Source: Jaltomata sinuosa (lineage: Eukaryota > Streptophyta > Magnoliopsida > Solanales > Solanaceae). Taken from it: DNA of 64,000 nt. The position numbers were made by a program, and so were the translations under genes. The stretch covers positions 1-64,000 of the forward strand of contig QJPP01001823.1 of the NCBI GenBank assembly GCA_003996215.1, written 5' to 3'. Below the pieces are notes generated by a model, which saw only the letters and a list, made by a program, of their open reading frames with translations, made no database searches and was not told the DNA's origin. Below are positions 36,952 through 49,101 of this stretch, in pieces (position 1 is the first letter of the stretch; the number at the start of each line of letters is the position of its first letter).

Positions 36952-39263
36952 AACTTGGTATCAGAGAACAGAGCTCAAGTGTCCTAGGGTGTCTATGAAG
37001 CCGTGTCTAATAGACTACACAAGGTCTTGAGAAAATCGCACTAGTGCATTAAAGCCTATGAATCCAAAAGCATGTATCCTTTTCCACTCTTGTGGTTGAG
37101 CCTACAGTAGAACGAGCTCTCAGACCCTCTTCCAGAAACATTACTACGAGTGGCACCTTAGCCAAAAGGTATAGTTGTGTAAGAGCTTGGTTAGTACAGT
37201 CGCTCAACAGTTAGTATAAATAGATATGGTATGGGCTATAAGTGACAGAATGACCCCAGAACTAGGTGTATGGATTCAGAATTATGGCAGCTATAAGATA
37301 TATATGTGACGTCTAGATGAATTAGTAAATTATGACTAAGTCATGAGATAGAGATGAGAGCCTTAAGCATAAGAAAGATAGATGTGCACCCAGAGTAATT
37401 GTTGTTGTATGATGTTCAGAAGATTATAGATAGATGATATTGAGTCCCTTAGCGTGGTTTAGTTCAGTTGATTTTGGTGGATGTGAACTTAGAGATGTGA
37501 TGTTAGTAGACGAATAGGAAAAAGGTCAGATTGCTAAATATTATAAGAAGTAGTTATCCACACTAGTAAGAGTATGAATCCTCTAGTGATAGCCTTAAGG
37601 GTAAAGAGGAGGCTAAGAGATGCCTCAGAAGGAGACCTAACAAGGGTTTAGCATATTCAGTTATAGCCTAGTTCAGGAGAGAGATTCGCAGACTTGGAGA
37701 GGCGACTTTCAAGATAAGGAGGAGATGATAGAATGATGAACAAAGTCGAGTCTTGTGACTCAACCAGTATAGGATTCTAGATAGGACTATGATGGGATAT
37801 CGATCCATTCTTATTCCAGCAGATTCTCTAGCACTTCAGTCAAGATGACACTATACTCAGATGTATTTATGTCGTACTCATGTATAATTCCATGCGCTCC
37901 CTATAGATTCATGTCCATACCCAGCTCCTAAAACAAACAAAAATTACACCAGACAACGATTCCAGTCTGACTTCATGATTTTATGAATTCCAGTTTTATG
38001 CCATGAGACTGAAAATATATTTAAACTTATGTCTCACAGTACGCTCAGTTCTATGTACTCAGCTCAGTCCTTGGGATATGCCTTGATGGCTAATGAAATC
38101 ATGATACTTCATGTATATGCTCAGACCAGATTTCCCGAATAGTTCATGCTTATGATTCCTTACTCCAACCATGCTTCAGATGTCTAGTATGTGAGACTCA
38201 GACCCCTGTACTTGACTTCTCATACCTCACCTTGAGTGCCTAGATCACACTAAGTGTTTTAGTGGGGGAAGCTAAGTAGTAGCCTAGACGGGAAGTACTA
38301 GATTTTCCTTTTATTTATGTCCTTTTGCAGAAGTTCTTGCAGTTACAGTTTCTACATATTCTAGGGAAGATGATAGAAGCCTCAGATAGTGCCAGCTCTA
38401 AATAAGCCATAAGATGATCATAGTACTATGCTTAAATGTCATGGTGAAATACACGTGGGCTTATGCTTGTTGCGATTAGTGACCCATTGATTAGAACTCA
38501 AGGTTAGTTGATTTTCATAATAAGAAGGAATACCATTCTTGGGAGATTACTCTAGATGCAAGAGATTTAGTCGAGATAGGCTTGAACATGTGAAAGAAGA
38601 TAGTTAGACTTAGACCTCAATATCTATTTGTGGGTTGATGAGAATTTCAGTTGCAGATAGCAAGTGTAGCATTTAGATAAAGTTGGTGTAGTTAAATAGG
38701 GTATTCCTAAGCTTAAAAGATGTCAACCATATTGTTTGAGGCGGAAATAATTTTGTTCTTACTCCCTGCCCGGGATGCTCATACCTTATGTACAGTAGCT
38801 TCAGATAGCAAGATAGTAGACTCATTATATCATACCAGTTCAGACCTGCCAGCAATCATTCCTACGGCTTAAAGGCCCTACGCTCAGTTCAGTCCATGCT
38901 AGTAAGTTCAGTTTAAAAGAGAATAGTTTCTCGTATAATTATTCCTCTTAGTTTTATGTTCCTTTCAGCTAACTATGAATCTTAAGCATGATTCGTTCTT
39001 TATGAGTTTCATCTAAGTCCCTACTCTCACTCCAGACCAGTTATCATATTGGGCATTCAGTTTCATGTCCTATCAGTGTTCTTATGCTTTCAGTATGTAT
39101 ACATGCCTCACGAACTCAACTCAGTTCATATTTCAGACAGAAATCAGTTACCATGTCAAGACTCCATCTTTTAGAACTCAGTTGGTGAGATTCCACCTCT
39201 TTCCCCACCACCTCAACCTTGTTAGTCTTCATTCGAGGACGAATAATCCCAATGGGGAGATAT
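36952..39263 (+). mobile_element. Element J: 2.3-kb non-coding interior
   Basis: Between two LTRs, with primer site at the start and a polypurine tract AATGGGGAGA (39251-39260) at the end. There is no protein-coding similarity in any frame. It aligns block by block with H (for example 37890-38240 with 28196-28560, and 38690-39263 with 29160-29738). Relative to G it has lost about 250 bp of leader, the place where gag would start. The copy looks replication-competent in cis but protein-less. Confidence 0.75.
36956..36967 (+). other. Primer-binding site of element J
   Basis: TGGTATCAGAGA, 11 of 12 bases of the initiator tRNA-Met site. Confidence 0.85.
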
Positions 39264-41928
39264 TGTAATACCCCAAAAATTCCACGCTAAGGCCCAAACT
39301 ATTTCCATGATTGTCATGATAAATTCCCTAGTATGGAAAGTGTTTTCAATGTGAATCATATTCATAAGAAACTTCTATAAGCAAGTTAAGTTGAAAGCAC
39401 CCGAACCAAAGAAGTTTTCATGTAAGACTAAACTAGTATCATCTTCAAATAATCACACCTCCTAAAATATGAAGAATTAGGTGGCCTAGTACCCACCAAA
39501 TTGAAGTTTTTTTAGTCTTCTTTCCAATTCCACTGACCACACATTAATTTGAGTCTGGAGTAAACTTTTATGGGTATTTTACTGCAGCACTGCCAGTGAC
39601 TATGGATGGAAATGATGAACCATGGTGCTGAAGCACGGTCCATACTGTGACTCGTGAAAACAGAACTTCAACTTAAAATTTTCACCTTCAAAATGACGAG
39701 TTGGTTCATGACTCGTAGACCATAACCACAGTGTGTAGTTTTACCCGTGGTTTGCTAATTTTCAGCCTTTCTTCTAGATTTCCACGGGTGACTTCATGGG
39801 TCGTCGTCTCAAATGATGGTCCGTCCTGTAAGCTCATGGAATCACCCTTAGATATCCCTAGAACTCAGGGATAAAACCACAGCTCAGTTGAGGGTTCATC
39901 AGTCAGAACTATGTGCCATCAACAAATCTGTGGTTTGATATTCTAAGAAATTTCAGCAGCTTTTAATTTAGTTTTCCAGGGATATTTCATACCATTCATT
40001 TTTCTTTTAGCTCCGACTATAAATAGTTTTAGGCTTATTTGCATTAAGTCAAAACCTCAAAACAAGTCAGTTTCCTCTCAAGTCAGTTTCAAGAAGAAAA
40101 GAACGTTCTTCTCCAAATTTCATACCTAGGGTTCTTCTCCAAAGCTTCAAACCTCAGTTTCAGTTCAAGAATCTTCTACAACAAGGTATGTGGGTATTCA
40201 GTAAGTGTTTAGTTCACCCTTATGCCCAAAACCTCAATCCTCTATTTCAAATTTCATGATGTTAGAAACTAGGGTTCTTACCCAATCATGCTCAATTTTA
40301 TAGAATTCAGTCCTTATGATTTCTACATGAATTATAGCCTATTTTAAAAGAATTGATCCATGTTTTCAATGACTTGCAAGATCTTTTACAAGAACTCTAA
40401 GAAACCAAGAATCTAGCCTGAGATGGTAGTATTTTTATGAGAATTGGTTTTCTTCAGAATTTAACCTAGATTTCTAGCATTAAATTTTAACCAGGAAATT
40501 AGCGAGTTTTCAGTCTACAGGTTATCTTTAAACTTCTCCTGATTTAGCTTCCCTTCAGAATTCAGTTCAACTTGTCAGCTTTCACTCTAAACAAGTTTAA
40601 GATCCTTACATTGATTTTAACTATGGGTTCTGCTTCTAGACAAGTATTCATGATTCTCAATCACCTCAGTCCAGTTATTTTAAGTACGAAAGAACTATGC
40701 ATGATTTAGCAGGCTTTGGCCTATCTTCAAGTATGATCTACAAAAAATGTGTTTTAAATATGAAACAGTTTTGACATTTAATACGTCACATGATACAAAT
40801 CATTCTCATGCATTATTCAGGTACTCAGTCTGTCAGAATTACATGATTAGAATGCCTCAGTCTCAGTAATAGTTGCATTCTCAGATTATGTCAGTACTTT
40901 GAGCTATCCAGCATTTCAGTTGCATCCATAGCTTTATATTCAGTTGGGAGTACACTTAGCACCGAGCGGACGAAAGGATAAAGGTTCAGCTGTCAGATTA
41001 GGCTGAGACCTTTAGTAGAAATCCCTAAGTCCCAGAACTATGGCGCCACCATAGGTATCAAAAGGGTCAGCTATCAGATTAGGTTGTACACCCTTGTCCC
41101 TTATGGACATCAGTTTAGTGGATCCACATCAGATTTTTTTGTACCTTTGTCAAGGTGTGAACACCCTCCCAGTCAGGGTTATAGGTTGGCCCCATAGTTA
41201 GCTCAACTTGGGGTATGTCGGTTAATAGTAGCTCCCACAGTCCATATTCATTATTGCATGATCTTGTATTTGGTTATCCAAATTAGTTCCGTATTATATA
41301 GTTTCATGTTTATATACTTGGTCATTGCATCAGCTTATACCTTTCAGCTTGTATTAAGTATACTATATCAGTACTTACAGACATACTTTATCTTGTTTGT
41401 ACATAAAATCCCAAGTAATAGGTTTACTTATCGTTAAACACCATGACCTCACAGTTACAGTCCAACAACATGATTTACATTCCCTTCAGTAAAAGAGTTT
41501 ATGTTCTACAGCTTTGACTTATGCATTTCAGATATCATACATAGTTCAGTTTTTAGCCATGCTTTCAGTATACATGTATCTTCTCATGATTTATAGTAAG
41601 TGCATATCTCACATGCTCAGTACATTCAAAGTACTGATCCCATACCTTCCTTGTGCTGCATCATTTTATGATGTAGGTTTCAGTGCTAGCTCCCAGGATC
41701 CTTGTCAGACGGATCACAGCTTCCAGTCAGTAGAGATCGAGTTCTTTTTTTTCCCGGAACTCCAGTCAGTTAGTAGCTATATAAGTTATTTCAGTTGTTT
41801 ATACGTTGATTAAAGATAGTCGGGGGTTATGTACCGGCTAACTCTAGTTCAATGTTAGTAGAGGCTTCATAGACAGTTAGATAGTCAGTCACTCAGTTGT
41901 ATCAGTTTTCAAATGCTATTGTATATCA
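39264..41928 (+). repeat. 3' LTR of element J, truncated (2.67 kb)
   Basis: TGTAATACCCC at 39264. It follows the 5' LTR base by base until about 41928, where it lacks the last 185 bp and switches to reversed interior sequence of element K. U3 words run 39590-39935, with TATA box at 40018-40026 and stem-loop at 41617-41637. Confidence 0.85.
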
Positions 41929-42656
41929 CTGAGGGCATAAGCATAATTGATGGGGCATAAAACTGAATATCTAACATGATAACTTGTCTGGATTAAGAGT
42001 AGGTACTCAGCTAAAAATAGTAGAGAACGAACACATTCTTAGGGATCATAGTCAACTGAATTAAACACCAACTAAGAGGAGTTGCTATACCAGAAAACTA
42101 TTCTCTTCCAAACTAAACTTACTACCATGGACTAAACTGAACGTAGGGTCTTCTGGCCTTAGTAATGAGTATTGGCAGGTCCGAACTGATATGATATGAG
42201 CACCCTGGGCAGGGAGTAAGAACAAGACTATTCTTGCCTAAGTAATGAAGCTGATAGCTTTTAATCTTAAGAACACCTTTTTACCTACACTATCTTCCCT
42301 GGATAGCATACGTACTATTTACAACTAAAATTCTCACTAGCGCACATATAGATACTAATGTCTGAGTCTGACTACCTTATTCATCTATGTTTAAGCCTAT
42401 CTTGACTAAATCTCTTGCATCTATAGTTATCCCCCAATAATAATATCCCTTCATATTATGAAAATCAACTAACCTTGAGCTCTTAACAAATGGGATCACT
42501 AGTCGCGTACAGCAAAAGCCCATATGTATTTCATCACAATAATTAAGCTTATAACTATGGTCACCTTATGGTCTCTTGTATCTTACACTATCCAATACTT
42601 CTCCTCTCTTCCCTAGCATATCTAAGAGCTGCAACTTGAAGAACTTTTACAATGAG
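41929..42656 (-). mobile_element. Element K: remnant of non-coding interior
   Basis: Reverse complement of the H/J interior (about H 29570 down to 28800). The order is right for the 3' part of a minus-strand element whose 3' LTR is at 31806-34130. The right end stops at ACAT, where an LTR fragment of element N takes over. Confidence 0.65.
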
Positions 42657-43328
42657 ACATACCTGAATTGAAGACTTCTAAGCTAGAACCTTGAGGGATT
42701 GAGCCTTGAAGATGGATATTCTTAGCTTGGATCTTGAAGCTTGGAGGAGTGGAGTTCTTTCCATTTTTGGAATTTAGAATGAGGGGAATTGGAAAGGTTT
42801 AGGCTAACAGGGGATAAAATGCCACTACAAGTGTCAAACTGACCTCACTTAGGAGCTAAGAGAATAGGGGAAAAGACCAATCTACCCCTTACTTAAGAAT
42901 AGAAATTGCAGGAAATTATCGCCTCATGGGTTGCCCGATGGGCGTCACACCCATGACATCCCATTAGACCAAGGCGTCGGATAAGCAAGCTAGGCGTTGG
43001 GGTTGCTGGAGGGTTTTGACGGCGGGTTCCCATGGCCCATCGCAACCGTGATGCCCATAGTGATAGCCCGTCGAAGAAAGAAAGATAGGGGAAAAACCAT
43101 TGTGACATTTTGACGAGGATTCTCACAGGCCGTCTCTATTGCTACGCCCATTATCAATGCCAATTGGACTAGAAGATTTGTGTCTTATAGACATTGGATG
43201 ATTTCTACGATGTGCCCCATGGCCCGTCAGAGCTCCGACACCTGTGGCGACTACCCGTCGGGTCTAAGATTGCAGAAAAGTTTTTGGGTTCTAAGTTTAT
43301 AAGCTGGTTTGGATTTTGAGGTGCCAAA
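42657..43328 (-). repeat. 3' LTR of element N, last-third remnant
   Basis: Starts mid-LTR at a CATACCTGAATTGAAG sequence shared with E. The U3 zone is 42900-43260. It ends GGTGCCAAA (a decayed TGTAACACC start) at 43328, followed by the polypurine tract ATATCTCCCTCTTGGG (reversed). Confidence 0.7.
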
Positions 43329-44479
43329 ATATCTCCCTCTTGGGTTTGTGCTACGATTCTAAGTCTGTGGACCTCCCACTAACCTCTAAACTGAACTACG
43401 ATTATTTTACCATAACAGAACATACACTAATCTAGAATATAGTATGAATATCCACTTCCTTCTATAGCATAAGACTCTTTATTTCCTAAAAACCTAAGCC
43501 TCAATCTTTCTATCTCATATAGGGGTCGTACATACCACATTCATTAACTTACAACCTATTCCTTGCAATGAAACGTCAAGCTTACATGGTTCTAAGAACC
43601 CACAACTTTCTCTTTCTACTACCCATCGTGATGATATACTCCTCTATCACTGCTTGTTCTAAGCTAAGACAACTCACAACCATACAAGAATAGGGGTCTG
43701 GGCACTATGGACGCATAAAGAAAGAACTCTAGTGACATACCTGATTCAGCTTCTGGAAGAATACTCTGACCTAGCTGGATAGGCAATGAAAGAAATTGGT
43801 TTTGGAACTGAACACCACTATTGCTCTGCTTAGCTGAGAGGAAATCCTTGATCCTATGGACTAACTGGCCATACCTAAAACACCCTTCTTTGCTGGAAAA
43901 GCACTCACCTAGATGCAACTTACCACAACTACTACAACGAGGGTACCTCAAGGTCTTCAGAGACCTACTATAACAAGACTAAGAATCGAGTGCAAGTGTG
44001 CTAGATTGAGATGAGGTTGGCCCAAATGACCTCTGCTGAAAAGATGACCGATTTCTACTACTAGTTTTCTGCTGACTAGAGTCGTGGTTCCAGGTCCTGG
44101 TCTTCTTATTCTTCATTTCTCTCTTCTTCAGTTTCCCTTTATCATTCAACTGAGATGGCATGTCTTGAGCCAACATATGGATGGCTTCACGAAACTCTGC
44201 ATTTGTAACCTCAAGGTCTGGAATAGGAGGATTACCATTACTCTTGGGGTTTCTTCATAGAGGCATTTATCTGAAATGCGTAAGGAATGGATTAGAATGG
44301 TAAATAGAGTTAAACACTATTGCACAATATAGAATATGAAAGAAGTGAATTTTTTCCTAAGAAACCTCATAGCCTTCCTCTCATAAGTGTGGCACGCTTC
44401 ACACCCATGAAAGAGATTCTACTTGATATGGATTTCAGAAACCCTAGGACTATTGAAACTGATGCTCTGATACTAAGTT
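43329..44479 (-). mobile_element. Element N interior: gag remnant followed by the non-coding module
   Basis: On the minus strand the order is primer site GCTCTGATACTA reversed (44463-44474, one mismatch), leader, gag remnant (44266-43664) and about 300 bp matching the non-coding interior of H near 27700-28005. The polypurine tract comes last. It links the coding and non-coding elements physically in one copy. Confidence 0.65.
43664..44266 (-). pseudogene. gag: Element N gag remnant with zinc knuckle, central part deleted
   Basis: The start is at 44266 (MPL then a stop). About 40 N-terminal codons, including AEFREAIHMLAQDMPSQ, jump straight to the basic linker (KGKLKKREMKNKKTRTW, Ser/Gln-rich). 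The capsid core is therefore deleted. After a stop at 43979 comes the knuckle region: CSSCGKLHLGEC, then CFRYGQLVHRIKDF. In the second box, two of the three expected cysteines are replaced. Not functional. Confidence 0.75.
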
Positions 44480-45425
44480 TGTCACATCCCGAGCCTACCC
44501 CCTTGATATAACACGGGACCCAAGATCACAAGTGATCTCAAGATAACCCTCTGGCATTAGCATGACTTAAAAACTGAACAAAACATAATAACAGAAGCTT
44601 AACTCAAGTAATGAGCAACTTGAGTTGTTATATAAATATAAGACTAAAAAATGACTATCTGAATTACGCTTAATATCTTACTCTATGTCTGAAAACCTCT
44701 ACTATTGATGAGATATTGTGACAAGCCCCCAGCTAACTCTAAATACTGATATCAGAATGAAAGAGTTAAAAATCTAGAATGAAGCTAAACTCCAAGTCCT
44801 CGAAGAAGAAGGACTCACCAAGTTGGCTAGATGTGCTGCTGATCTACTATCCTTGAATCTGGGAATGAACTACAGAATCTACATCATAATAGGATGCATC
44901 ACAAAGAGGTATACGGTCAGTACTATGAAATGTACTGAGTATGTGAGATATGCATATGTCATAATAAAATATACTTGAAAGCATGCTTAAAGCTGAGTTT
45001 ATGCATAAATAGAAGATATCATAAGTAAATATCAAAATTTGTACGTAAGTCATAAAACAATAAGCCAAGCTTCAAAATAGAATGTCATATAACTTAAAAA
45101 CTTGAAAACACTCACACGGGAGTTTTTTGTAACCGAAAATAGACCATGTGAGTTACATGGAATCTAACTATATAACTCTAGTTAGCAAAGCTGCCTCGAA
45201 CCCTGCCAAGGTACGTGACACCATTATTCAACTATATATCCCTAGTTGGCAAATCTACCCTATGCCCTACTAAGGGAAGGGCACCATGATGTCATTGACT
45301 GAAACCACTTTCATAAGCACATCGAGCAATACATAACCTACGCTGACAATGTAGTTTTTGGACTTGGGTACATCGGACCCTCATCGCTCGGTGCTAAATA
45401 CTACTCCCAAAACATACATGTAGCT
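44480..45425 (-). repeat. 5' LTR of element N, first 946 bp
   Basis: TGTCACATCCCGAG at 44480, closely matching element K's LTR from 31806. It contains a perfect AGATCAC-AA-GTGATCT palindrome (44523-44538) and a perfect stem-loop (44917-44938). It breaks off after ACATGTAGCT. Confidence 0.8.
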
Positions 45426-45622
45426 AGACCAAACTTCATATTTTGGAGCTAACGAAACTGTCAGAATTCAATTCTGAGCACATTAGCTAAGAATGTTGAC
45501 TAAAGTCAATGATTTCCTAAGTTAAATCTCTAAAATAGGAAAACGGTCATAAATACCAAACGAATGGCCAGGGCATCAAACAATCGGTCTCAATAAGTCA
45601 TAAATGACTTGGGGTCACTACA
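45426..45622 (-). repeat. 197-bp remnant of an element-B-type LTR start
   Basis: The reverse complement follows the first part of B's LTR, including TGACTTTAGTCAAC and GAATTCTGACAGTTTCGTTAGCTCC wording. It ends TGTAGTGACCCC at 45622, the LTR terminus. Nothing else of that element is nearby. Confidence 0.7.
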
Positions 45623-47517
45623 AGTAAGCTCTAACAGTACAAAGAAAGCGTACACACAGAACTGACCAGAAGGGTTATTACAAATGCCTTTCGAGGGATG
45701 GAGGACTCACCAATAGCTGAAGTTGATTCAAGTAATCCTAGTACTCCATAGAACTATAAATGTATGTCTCAGAACATACATCATGCAATAAGTTAGCATC
45801 AAATACATGGAATGTATTAGTATAAAGAATATGGAAGGTGAAACGTAACATAGAACACATGCAAGAACTAAAACTATGATGAATAGGAGGAGGTAAAACA
45901 ATAATTGAATAAGAGACTGGATTACATTAATTATATTACTTCTGAACTAGATGGTTTGATTGACATTATATACAGAATATACCATGGGCTATGTATGTCT
46001 GATCAACACCTGACCGGCTGAGCCTCAATCCATGTTTGGCGCTTGGACTATGATCTAGCTGAATAATATCATTTGAGCATGAATAAATCCTCATAGAGGA
46101 ACCATCTAAGTTTTCCAAAATACAGAACCACCAACCCAACAATGGCAAACATGGTTTTGTATAGTGAACCAATGTAGGTCCACCCCATCTCGATCAACTA
46201 TCTAATTCTCTTAAGACCATATTTTAATCAAGTTATGCTCATCTATCATCATTCAAAAATATTGCATCTTTTATCTCATTAACCATACATTTAACATGAA
46301 TGATTTTCGTATCTATTGGTATCATCATACAAAGACTTGCAAGTCTACTGTTCATCTTTGTAAGCATCAATATGGAGGTTTTCAAGAATTCTAATGTCTC
46401 ATGAGCAACAATCGTACTTCATATAAGTTATGGAAAATCATTTGAAAACACTTGTTAACAATCCTAGTAATGAAACAATAATAAAGCAGTCAAAACCTCC
46501 CATTAGAACATCTTGAAAAACATGGTTATTTAAAAAGGGTTATCGATTTGCAATCAAAAAGGGGTATTTATCAAAAAGCTTATCTTATCATATTCATTCT
46601 ATTTTCAACACAAAAATATGAATTTAAGAATAGTTGCAACAACCCAAAATACATTTCACAAACCAAGGTAAAGCATTTCCTTTTTTTGGGAAAACATTCA
46701 TGAAGAAACCTTGCTAAAGAACTCTTCTTTCATTCTAATTTTTTTTCTTGGTGCATTGGGTAGTCATAAAAGATCATGATTTTTAAATCGCACAAGACGT
46801 AGGGTAGTTCTACATACTTTGGAGAAGGAGAACTTTGAGGACTCTTGCTTGAAAACACTAGATTGCTTGAAGAACTTGCTTTTTGACATATTGGAGAATA
46901 GGAAGGAGAAGGATTATGTTGTGAGTGATGAACCATGATCATATTAGGCTATAGGGGAGGTTATGAGTCTTTGGGTTAGGGTAAGGGATTAAGAAAAGGA
47001 CAAAAAAACCCTTTAAGAACGTGAAAATGGAAAAGAAAATAGAATTTTGGTCTGGGAAATAAAGCTGGTGCTAGGCGCAAGCCTGCTGATTTTTCATTAT
47101 TCTAGAGTTTTGGGTCTGGCGCCCCGTGCCAGATAGTGCGCCAAACTGATAGATGCTCGATAAAAAATGCATAACTTTTTACTTTAAACTCGGATTGATG
47201 AGTGGTCAGTGCTATTGGAAATTAGACATGAATACCTTTAATTTTGAAGGAAAATGGATCACGTAACTCTTCATATTTTAGAAGAAAAATGTTTGAAGAT
47301 GATATTTATAAGAGCTTATACAAAAACTTAATCGATAGAGAGTCTTGCAACTCAACTTTGTGCTAGGGGTTTCTTATGACCTTAATTCACATTCAACACA
47401 CTTCTTAAACTTAAGGACTGGCCTTAATTCCTAGGTAAAATAAAAATTCATCAGGTTTGAGTGTATCTAAATACCTAGAACGGTTCAAATCTTAGCCTGA
47501 AAGTACAGAGTGTTACA
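45623..47517 (-). repeat. LTR fragment of another subfamily (element M)
   Basis: Ends GTGTTACA at 47517, an LTR start on the minus strand. The left part has the AGGACTCACCAATAGCTGAAG and repeated CATACAT wording of LTR tails like K's, but the extreme left end is missing. The U3 words here are GGCGCC/GTGCGCC types (47050-47150). No interior region is attached, so it could be a solo LTR. Confidence 0.6.
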
Positions 47518-47884
47518 TGACTTCATTGGATATGAGGTTTTTAACAAAAATAACACCAATAATTATTTAGAAACATCTGACAATCTACTCTCTGATAGCA
47601 TGCTAGACCCGATAATCATAAACCTTAAGGGATCATACCAAAAAAATAATAATAACCTTGACATAACTCGAATCCAACCTCAAATAACTTGACATAGATA
47701 ATCAAATATATTTAGGTTATCAAATATTGCGTCAAAGTAGTTTTCCTACTTAAATCCCTCTTCTACGTATACATAGAATAATATAGAGATGTTATATAAC
47801 TATAATTAATGCTATGAAATCTTCAGCAAAATTGAAATGGAATGTAAATAATGATATATATATATATATTATATATATTATAAT

Positions 47885-47920
<36 letters not shown>

Positions 47921-48425
47921 GTAATAAATGTTACCTAAGTCCACTACTATATATAGAAACTTAATTGCATCCTAAGTGGACAAGTGGCAGCCATGCCAAT
48001 TTCCAAAATAATAGCCCATTTCCCCTACTTCTACGTGGAAGTGGGGTGGCATACCAAGACTAATTTTATCCCATTATGTATGTGCTGGGGTGTTGCATAA
48101 GTTCGTAAACATATTTAACTTTCTGAATATATCACAATTAATGAAAAATTACTTTGAATAAAGTGTATCTCATATAATAATATTTTTTTAACATAATAGA
48201 CTTATTAAATTTATTAAAATATTAATAGATTATAAAACTCGTATAAAATAAGTATATACACAAATATATTAAAACTAAAGATTTTTTTCATAAATATTTA
48301 AGTCACTCTAGGAAGACTATAAAAATATATCAATTTTTTAAAGTTCTAACTTAAATTAGATGTTTTCGAACACGCAAGGTATTAGAAAATCTCTTAAATT
48401 TAGGATCGTAAGCCTTCAAAATTGG
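47518..48425 (-). repeat. Fragment of an element-A-type LTR, AT-rich
   Basis: The segment 48000-48425 aligns with 5040-5470 of A's LTR (GTGGCATAC..., GGCATAAGTTCGT, then AT-rich tract and GGATCGTAAG). It includes a long AT tract at 47850-47922. Both LTR ends are missing or not recognisable. Confidence 0.55.
47850..47922. repeat. AT dinucleotide repeat
   Basis: About 70 bp of nearly pure alternating A/T with a few TT or AA breaks. Confidence 0.9.
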
Positions 48426-49101
48426 ATGAATGAAAACTGTAGACAAAATAAGAAGTGGAATTTGACAAAAAGAAAGAAAATTAGGCTCGGGATAGAAAGG
48501 TGGTGAAAAAGGTACTCTCTGATATTGCAAGAGTAAGGATAGGCTCGCAATTGCGATATCTGCAGGCAGACTGAAGCAAAAGTCGCAAAAGCAACATAGA
48601 TATTGCAATTGCAATACTTGCAGGCAAAAGCAAAAGTCATAAAAGCGACACATACATAACAATTGCAATTGACGCTACCCAGATCTATATAGGATCAGGA
48701 TTCAACTAATTTTCCATCCCTACCTTAATATAAGGCAACCCAACTCCTTGGAAAATAGTTTTTTGGCATACTTTTAGTAGATTTATAAGTTTGTAGCGTT
48801 TAGGCCACCATAATTGGCAATAAAAACACAGGTTTTGAAGAAAGGGTTCTACACAACCATAGAATTTGATTGTAATCTTTCTTTCTCTTTTTCTTTAAAC
48901 ATTATCTACCTTTCATATTTGTCTATGAGTTTTTATGTTTTGATTACACCTATTGTTATACTTATGCTTGCATGATTATTATTCATAATTAAGTGAATTC
49001 ATTATTTTGTTAAGTTATTCTTGTTCTTCAATATTTCCAATGGAAGTAGATAACCCTAGGACTTGTCCATGTGCTTAAAGTTACACTTGGGAGAGAAATT
49101 A
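48426..49101 (+). repeat. Unclassified repeat fragment with a tandem duplication and a promoter-like site
   Basis: Contains two copies of a 58-bp unit starting GCAATTGC (48547-48604 and 48605-48662) and then a TATA-like AATATAAGG near 48728. A long non-coding stretch ending CACTTGGGAGAGAAATT follows. I read it as part of an LTR or short retroelement on the plus strand, but I cannot name the family. Element D's LTR begins at 49102 with flank AATTA. Confidence 0.4.

Noticed and set aside
36422..41813. Similar 92- and 99-codon frames in both J LTRs (36422-36700 and 41514-41813)
   Set aside because: They recur only because the LTRs are copies. The start is not placed after any promoter feature, and the reading crosses the conserved stem-loop region.
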